A DNA stretch of 15,722 nt. It comes from Anaerolineae bacterium. Its GTDB lineage: Bacteria; Chloroflexota; Anaerolineae; Aggregatilineales; Phototrophicaceae. Positions 14,019-15,722 of the stretch are shown here, piece by piece (position 1 is the first letter of the stretch; each line of letters opens with the position of its first letter). The position numbers and the translations under genes are program-made. The stretch covers positions 1 to 15,722 of the forward strand of contig JANQRM010000333.1 in the NCBI GenBank assembly GCA_028284565.1, written 5' to 3'. Below the pieces are notes generated by a model. The model was not told where the DNA came from, did not search any database, and saw nothing but the letters and a program-made list of their open reading frames with translations.

Positions 14019-15605
14019 TTATACACTTGCTTTTTGAGATGGAATTGAGGCAGTTCGCCCTAATCCCAAGGCGGGAATCAAGGCAAATCCACATAACACC
14101 GCACCAATAAGCCCCATCTCGCCTAAAACTTGCACGGTGGATTCGGTATAGATATTGAGAAATTGTCCCGCATCAAAAATGGTGGTGTCCTGTGCTAAGG
14201 ATGAGAGTTGATTCACGCGGAACAAACCAAAGGTCGTTAAGGAAGACACGCTGAGGGTCATGCCAATGAGTCGCAAGATGATCACCAATGCGGAAGCAAC
14301 GCCACGCTCTTCATCATATGCTGAGTTGATAATCGCCGCACTCACAGGAGAGAAGGTCAAGCCGATCCCAATCCCTACGACTGCCATTTGTATCGCCACA
14401 ATGCCATTGGGGATGTCAATTGTCCATGTTCCCCAAATCAAAGCAAAGCCCAAGGCACTCATGCCTAAGCCGAGCAAAACCGTATTGCGAATGCCGATGC
14501 GGTCACTCAGCCAGCCACCGGGGACCGCCGCCAACGCCATAGGAATCGTCAGCGCAGAGAGCAGGATGCCCACTTCCAACGCCGCTTGACGCAGGGTCGT
14601 CAGATTCTCTTGTCGGATATTCACTAGAATCGGAACGCTCACTAGCCCAATAAAGAGACAATAGCCCACAAGCAAATTGACAACCGAAGCTGATGCCAAG
14701 TTGCGTCGCTTGAACATCTGCAAATTAATCAACGGGTCTTTGACGCGGGATTCGACTAGCAAAAATCCGAGAAAGAAAATAATTCCAGCAGATAACACGG
14801 GAAGTGCATAGGTTGGTAATGGGGATAAGTCTTCAAAACTGCCTGCACCAGAGATTTCGATATTCGCGCCCAAACCGACATTTAAGCAAGTCAGCGCGCC
14901 GATAATCAGTGCCGTTCCTAAAAAATCAAAGCGTCCTTTGACCCGTTGCTCTTGAACTCCGCGCAATGCCCACAAGACCAAACCCATCGCCAAGAAGGTC
15001 AACGGAACATTCACCCAGAACAAGCCCTGCCACGGTAAGATTTGTACGAAGACCCCTCCGTAGAGATGCCCCAACACCCAGCCGAGTGTATCCACCGCAC
15101 CAATCAATCCAAGTGGTCGCGCCCGTTGTTCCGGCGGGAATAAGTCACCGACTAATGCCAGACTCACGGGAACCAACGCGCCTGCACCCAAGGCTTGAAT
15201 CACCCGACCGATGATAATCACTTGTAAATTGACCACAGCAGGGTCGGGGCGTTGTCCCAATCGTCGGTAGAGTGTGTAGAGTGCGTCTGTTGGGGCTTGA
15301 TGGGCGATCGCCACAATCACGGAGCCGATAATGAAGACCAACAAACAGCCCACATAGACCCAGCGTCGCCCGACCAAATCACTCAACCGCCCCATGAATG
15401 TCAGACTCACGGTATATGCCAGTAAATAGCCACTGACAATCCACGAGGCATCATCCAAGCCTGTATCGAAAGGAATGTTGAGTTCGGTTAATAACTCAGG
15501 TAAAAAGGCAGAGACAACCGTTAAATCCAATGAGCCGACAAACACCGGAATCAAGATAAAACCGATAATCACCCATGGATTCATCCGTGATATAATGGGG
15601 GTCAT
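14019..15605 (-). CDS. MFS drug/solute exporter, DHA2 (14-TM, EmrB/QacA) type
   Basis: This 528-residue permease has the length and 14 hydrophobic segments expected of the DHA2 family of proton-coupled exporters. The first helix carries GSLDLTVVSAFLPEL (24-38, motif D1). GRLSDLVGRRWVY (72-84) is motif A, and RVIQALGAGALVPVSLALVGDLFP (134-157) is the motif B region. Motif C is degenerate (GWVLGHLYGG, without the usual Gly-Pro). A loop of about 25 hydrophilic residues (103-127) is inserted between helices 3 and 4. The substrate cannot be told. The ATG at 15605 overlaps the upstream gene's TGA (ATGA), and GAGG lies inside that gene's end, so translation is coupled. An in-frame ATG seven codons in is a weaker alternative. 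Confidence 0.9.
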   Translation of the reverse strand: MTPIISRMNPWVIIGFILIPVFVGSLDLTVVSAFLPELLTELNIPFDTGLDDASWIVSGYLLAYTVSLTFMGRLSDLVGRRWVYVGCLLVFIIGSVIVAIAHQAPTDALYTLYRRLGQRPDPAVVNLQVIIIGRVIQALGAGALVPVSLALVGDLFPPEQRARPLGLIGAVDTLGWVLGHLYGGVFVQILPWQGLFWVNVPLTFLAMGLVLWALRGVQEQRVKGRFDFLGTALIIGALTCLNVGLGANIEISGAGSFEDLSPLPTYALPVLSAGIIFFLGFLLVESRVKDPLINLQMFKRRNLASASVVNLLVGYCLFIGLVSVPILVNIRQENLTTLRQAALEVGILLSALTIPMALAAVPGGWLSDRIGIRNTVLLGLGMSALGFALIWGTWTIDIPNGIVAIQMAVVGIGIGLTFSPVSAAIINSAYDEERGVASALVIILRLIGMTLSVSSLTTFGLFRVNQLSSLAQDTTIFDAGQFLNIYTESTVQVLGEMGLIGAVLCGFALIPALGLGRTASIPSQKASV

Positions 15606-15722
15606 TCCTCACTCGCTTGGGGCGTGTCGATGTCGGCAGGCGCGTTGATGTCATAGATTTCGACAGACCAGCGGGTGGGCTCGGGTTCGTCTTCCGTTTC
15701 TGTCCCCAAGAGAATCACATCC
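15602..15722 (-). CDS. Unidentified protein, C-terminal fragment with acidic tail (cut by window edge)
   Basis: From the window edge, the minus-strand frame starting at 15721 is open for 39 codons and stops with TGA at 15604-15602. The visible part reads VILLGTETEDEPEPTRWSVEI and then a segment ending in PQASEE. It is strongly acidic. I do not recognise the family. It is taken as a real gene because its stop overlaps the exporter's ATG by the common ATGA coupling and because the exporter's only ribosome-binding sequence lies inside it. It is probably in an operon with the exporter and could be a regulatory or membrane-fusion partner, but the sequence does not say. Confidence 0.6.
   Translation of the reverse strand, partial: DVILLGTETEDEPEPTRWSVEIYDINAPADIDTPQASEE

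Overview
The window is about 15.7 kb of gene-dense bacterial chromosome of moderate GC. The best guess is a member of the Chloroflexota (Anaerolineae-like). This rests on a NurA-type nuclease, a DUF4342 protein, TPR lipo/secretory proteins, GAF/PAS-rich orphan kinases, and a beta-clamp N-terminus (MNISVLQENLNKSLSIV...) of the kind I associate with that phylum. This is an inference from family resemblance; there is no rRNA, tRNA or other phylogenetic marker in the window. I see no CRISPR array, insertion sequence, integrase, phage gene or RNA gene.

Layout, left to right. (1) Positions 1-1606, minus strand: an alpha/beta-hydrolase-fold protein whose nucleophile position is Asn, overlapping a short-chain dehydrogenase (SDR), followed by the first 23 codons of dnaN (DNA polymerase III beta clamp), cut by the window edge. 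(2) Positions 1607-1934: a divergent control region with two opposing promoters and a strong small hairpin repeat. (3) Positions 1935-5191, plus strand: nurA, a secreted TPR-repeat protein, a DUF4342 protein and a stand-alone response-regulator receiver domain. (4) Positions 5188-5799, minus strand: an ICMT/PEMT-like membrane methyltransferase whose stop codon overlaps the receiver's stop codon. Its promoter carries a perfect 18-bp palindrome between the -35 and -10. (5) Positions 5947-7682, plus strand: two tandem paralogous alpha/beta hydrolases with a 4-bp overlap. (6) Positions 7710-10757, minus strand: a 7TM-PAS histidine kinase followed by a two-TM potassium channel with an RCK domain, probably one transcript. 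(7) Positions 10867-12049, minus strand: an M50B-type membrane metallopeptidase and a DUF427 protein, closed by an intrinsic terminator. (8) Positions 12116-13924, minus strand: a soluble GAF-GAF histidine kinase. (9) Positions 14019-15722, minus strand: a DHA2-type 14-TM MFS exporter whose start codon overlaps the stop of an unidentified acidic-tailed upstream gene.

How it fits together. The genes do not form one pathway; this looks like housekeeping and stress/signalling chromosome rather than an island. The recurring theme is signalling: two hybrid-less histidine kinases, neither with an adjacent response regulator, plus one output-less receiver domain 4-7 kb away. One kinase is apparently cotranscribed with a K+ channel. 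I found no convincing new multi-gene system. The most checkable oddities are the Ser-to-Asn hydrolase, the palindrome embedded in the methyltransferase promoter, an 84-bp (four-heptad) duplication in the first kinase's signalling helix, and an inserted segment in the channel's RCK domain.
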